This document shows, in pieces, positions 62,612 through 64,000 of a stretch of DNA of 64,000 nucleotides. Position 1 is the stretch's first letter. Every line of letters begins with the position of its first letter. A model generated the notes under the pieces. The model had not been told where the DNA came from and ran no database searches. It was given only the letters and a program-made list of their open reading frames with translations. A program made the translations under genes and the position numbers. This stretch comes from Seongchinamella unica (GTDB lineage Bacteria; Pseudomonadota; Gammaproteobacteria; Pseudomonadales; Halieaceae): the NCBI RefSeq assembly GCF_004354085.1, contig NZ_SMSE01000002.1:124001-188000 (forward strand), given 5' to 3'.

Positions 62612-64000
62612 CTAGTAGCCCCTGCCGAACACCTGGGTCCAGTAGGTGCCGTAATCGCTGCTGGCGTTGTAGTAGCGAGCCGTACCCATCTCGTCGAAAG
62701 ATGGGTTCATCAGATTGGCACAGTGCCCGTCGCTGTCGATCCACCCCTGTAACACGGTGCCTACCGAACTGTATCCGGCGGCTATGTTCTCGCCCAGGGC
62801 GCTCCAGTTGTAGCCTGCAGCGGTTGCCCTGTTGCCAAGGTCAGATCCATCGGAGCCCGTGTGACTGAAAAAATTATTGTTGGCCATGTCGGCGGAGTGG
62901 GCACGGGCGGCAGTCTCCAGCTTGCAGTTCCATGCCAGTGGCGGGGCGGGAGAGAACACGCCGCGTGAGCCACAGTCCCTGGTGCCGGCGCGGAAATCAT
63001 TGACTGAATCGAGCATCGACTGCGCTTCCGTGGATACCGCGCAGGCGCCAGCGGAACCCCCCGGGCCGCTGTTGTCCACGGGGTCGCAGCTATCGCCAAT
63101 GCCGTCATTGTCGCGATCTGCCTGGCTGGGGTTATAGTCGTCGGGACAATTGTCGGTTGGCGAGTTTACACCGTCGTTGTCCGGGTCGAGATTATTGAAG
63201 CTGTCGCAGGCATCGCCAATGCCGTCGCCGTCACTGTCGGCCTGGGAAGGATTGGATATGCTGGGACAGTTGTCCCCGGCGTTGCTGACGTAACCTTCGG
63301 GCTGTTCAATATCGGCGATCGAGTCGGCGGCATCACCAAAGCCGTCGGCATCCGCATCGCGGTAGTAGGTGGTGGTGCTGAACCCTTCGTCGGTCAGGCC
63401 GTCACAATCGTTGTCTGTGGCATCGAACTGTTCAGGGGCGCCGGGGAATATGTCGCTGTTGTTATCGTCGCAATCACCGGCCTCGGTCGTGTAACCCGGC
63501 AGCGGTTCCAGCGACGACATGCTCCCGGTTTCGACACCGTAACCGTCGCCATCCACGTCGCGGAAATAGGTAAGCAACTGCTCGTCAATGTTTCCGTCGC
63601 AGTTATTGTCCCTGTTGTCAGCGACTTCCGGTGCGTCGGGATGTTGCCCGGCATCGTTGTCGTTACAGTCGAGATTATTTCTGACGAAGCCGCCGGGTTT
63701 GCGCCGGGACATGCGGGATACCGCGGGATCACCGAAGCCGTCGCCGTCGATATCCCGGTAGTAGGTCTCATCGACGAAGCCCTCATCAATGCGACCGTTG
63801 CAGTTGTTGTCCACACCGTCTTCCAGTTCGCTGGTCCATGGGTGGATGTCGGCGCTGTCGTCATTGCAATCGAGGTTATTAATCACGTAGCCGTCAGGTT
63901 GGCTGGCGGCAAGGAGCGAGTCATTGGCACTGCCATAGTCATCGCCATCCCGGTCGGCATACCAGGTCCTGGTACTGTTGGCCGGTTCAAACTCGGCAGC
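62612..64000 (-). CDS. Secreted MopE/TSP3/CAP mosaic protein, 5' end missing
   Basis: 462 residues visible; the reading frame continues off the window. At least three MopE-like metal-binding repeats (YYRDIDGDGFGD, then NNLDCNDNDA, then DNNCDGNIDEQ), about 60-65 residues each, are followed by a fourth partial repeat merging into thrombospondin-type-3 calcium loops (DSDGDGIGDACD and DRDNDGIGDSCD). The end (about 310-462) is a CAP/SCP domain with HSADMANNNFFSHTGSDG, LGENIAAGY and SDGHCANLMNPSFDEMG. Likely exported or surface protein binding calcium or copper; CAP function unknown. Confidence 0.9.
   Translation of the reverse strand, partial: AAEFEPANSTRTWYADRDGDDYGSANDSLLAASQPDGYVINNLDCNDDSADIHPWTSELEDGVDNNCNGRIDEGFVDETYYRDIDGDGFGDPAVSRMSRRKPGGFVRNNLDCNDNDAGQHPDAPEVADNRDNNCDGNIDEQLLTYFRDVDGDGYGVETGSMSSLEPLPGYTTEAGDCDDNNSDIFPGAPEQFDATDNDCDGLTDEGFSTTTYYRDADADGFGDAADSIADIEQPEGYVSNAGDNCPSISNPSQADSDGDGIGDACDSFNNLDPDNDGVNSPTDNCPDDYNPSQADRDNDGIGDSCDPVDNSGPGGSAGACAVSTEAQSMLDSVNDFRAGTRDCGSRGVFSPAPPLAWNCKLETAARAHSADMANNNFFSHTGSDGSDLGNRATAAGYNWSALGENIAAGYSSVGTVLQGWIDSDGHCANLMNPSFDEMGTARYYNASSDYGTYWTQVFGRGY

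Overview
The window reads as chromosomal DNA of a GC-rich marine gammaproteobacterium. Gene content (DUF2058 protein, retropepsin-like/transglutaminase/ATP-grasp operon, WS/DGAT acyltransferase, many SDRs and acyl-CoA enzymes, RND plus YCF48-like pair, ergothioneine genes) would fit the Halieaceae/Spongiibacteraceae area of the Cellvibrionales; this placement is inference from gene content, not from a marker gene. No phage, transposase, integrase or CRISPR array was found.

Layout. 1-5271: an overlapping operon (retropepsin-like protein, inactive transglutaminase with 7 TM, ATP-grasp ligase, PGPGW membrane protein), two unrecognised small proteins and an acetyl-CoA hydrolase/CoA-transferase. 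5298-5458: a tRNA-Arg(ACG) unit with promoter and strong terminator, followed by a paired intergenic repeat; a related copy lies beyond a small gene and a patatin-like lipase. 7529-12914: single-chain indolepyruvate ferredoxin oxidoreductase, crotonase, homocysteine methyltransferase. 12911-16444: Ser/Thr kinase with a C-terminal RyR domain, an exported SurE, and a membrane-bound AraC regulator. 16481-21257: a four-gene minus-strand operon (acyl-CoA-dehydrogenase-like flavoprotein, SDR, Baeyer-Villiger monooxygenase, SDR) that looks like a ketone or cyclic-compound catabolic cassette. 21449-23361: SMP-30-like lipoprotein and a solute-binding protein. 23437-25683: egtB-egtD, ergothioneine synthesis. 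25836-29811: SDR, thiolase, acyl-CoA dehydrogenase and TetR regulator, a fatty-acid-like degradation locus. 29926-33782: GFA protein, MddA-like thiol S-methyltransferase and alpha/beta hydrolase in one operon, next to a CadC-type winged-helix/TPR regulator, with a repeat-bearing promoter region. 34048-35903: membrane protein, SDR, [2Fe-2S] ferredoxin and the remnant of a ferredoxin reductase. 36020-39192: GH3 glycosidase, small membrane protein, alpha/beta hydrolase. 39392-45356: RND/MMPL transporter with YCF48-like partner, and an ABC exporter. 45470-53726: a large PHP-type lipoprotein, an 11-residue-repeat exported protein, luciferase-like oxidoreductase, PatB/MalY C-S lyase, SDR, DUF2058 protein, GST. 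53890-64000: WS/DGAT with a Lys-Ala tail, SDR, lipoprotein, YeeZ-like epimerase, a tandem HAD protein, an M1 peptidase lipoprotein, and a MopE/TSP3/CAP mosaic surface protein running off the window.

Functionally the region is dominated by lipid and CoA-thioester metabolism plus sulfur and redox chemistry (ergothioneine, thiol methylation, homocysteine methylation, cystathionine lyase). The least ordinary items are the kinase-RyR fusion, the duplicated HAD protein with a His in place of the usual second Asp, the hendecad-repeat exported protein, the MddA/GFA/hydrolase operon with its paired operator-like repeats, the eroded ferredoxin reductase, and the intergenic repeat family around the patatin gene.
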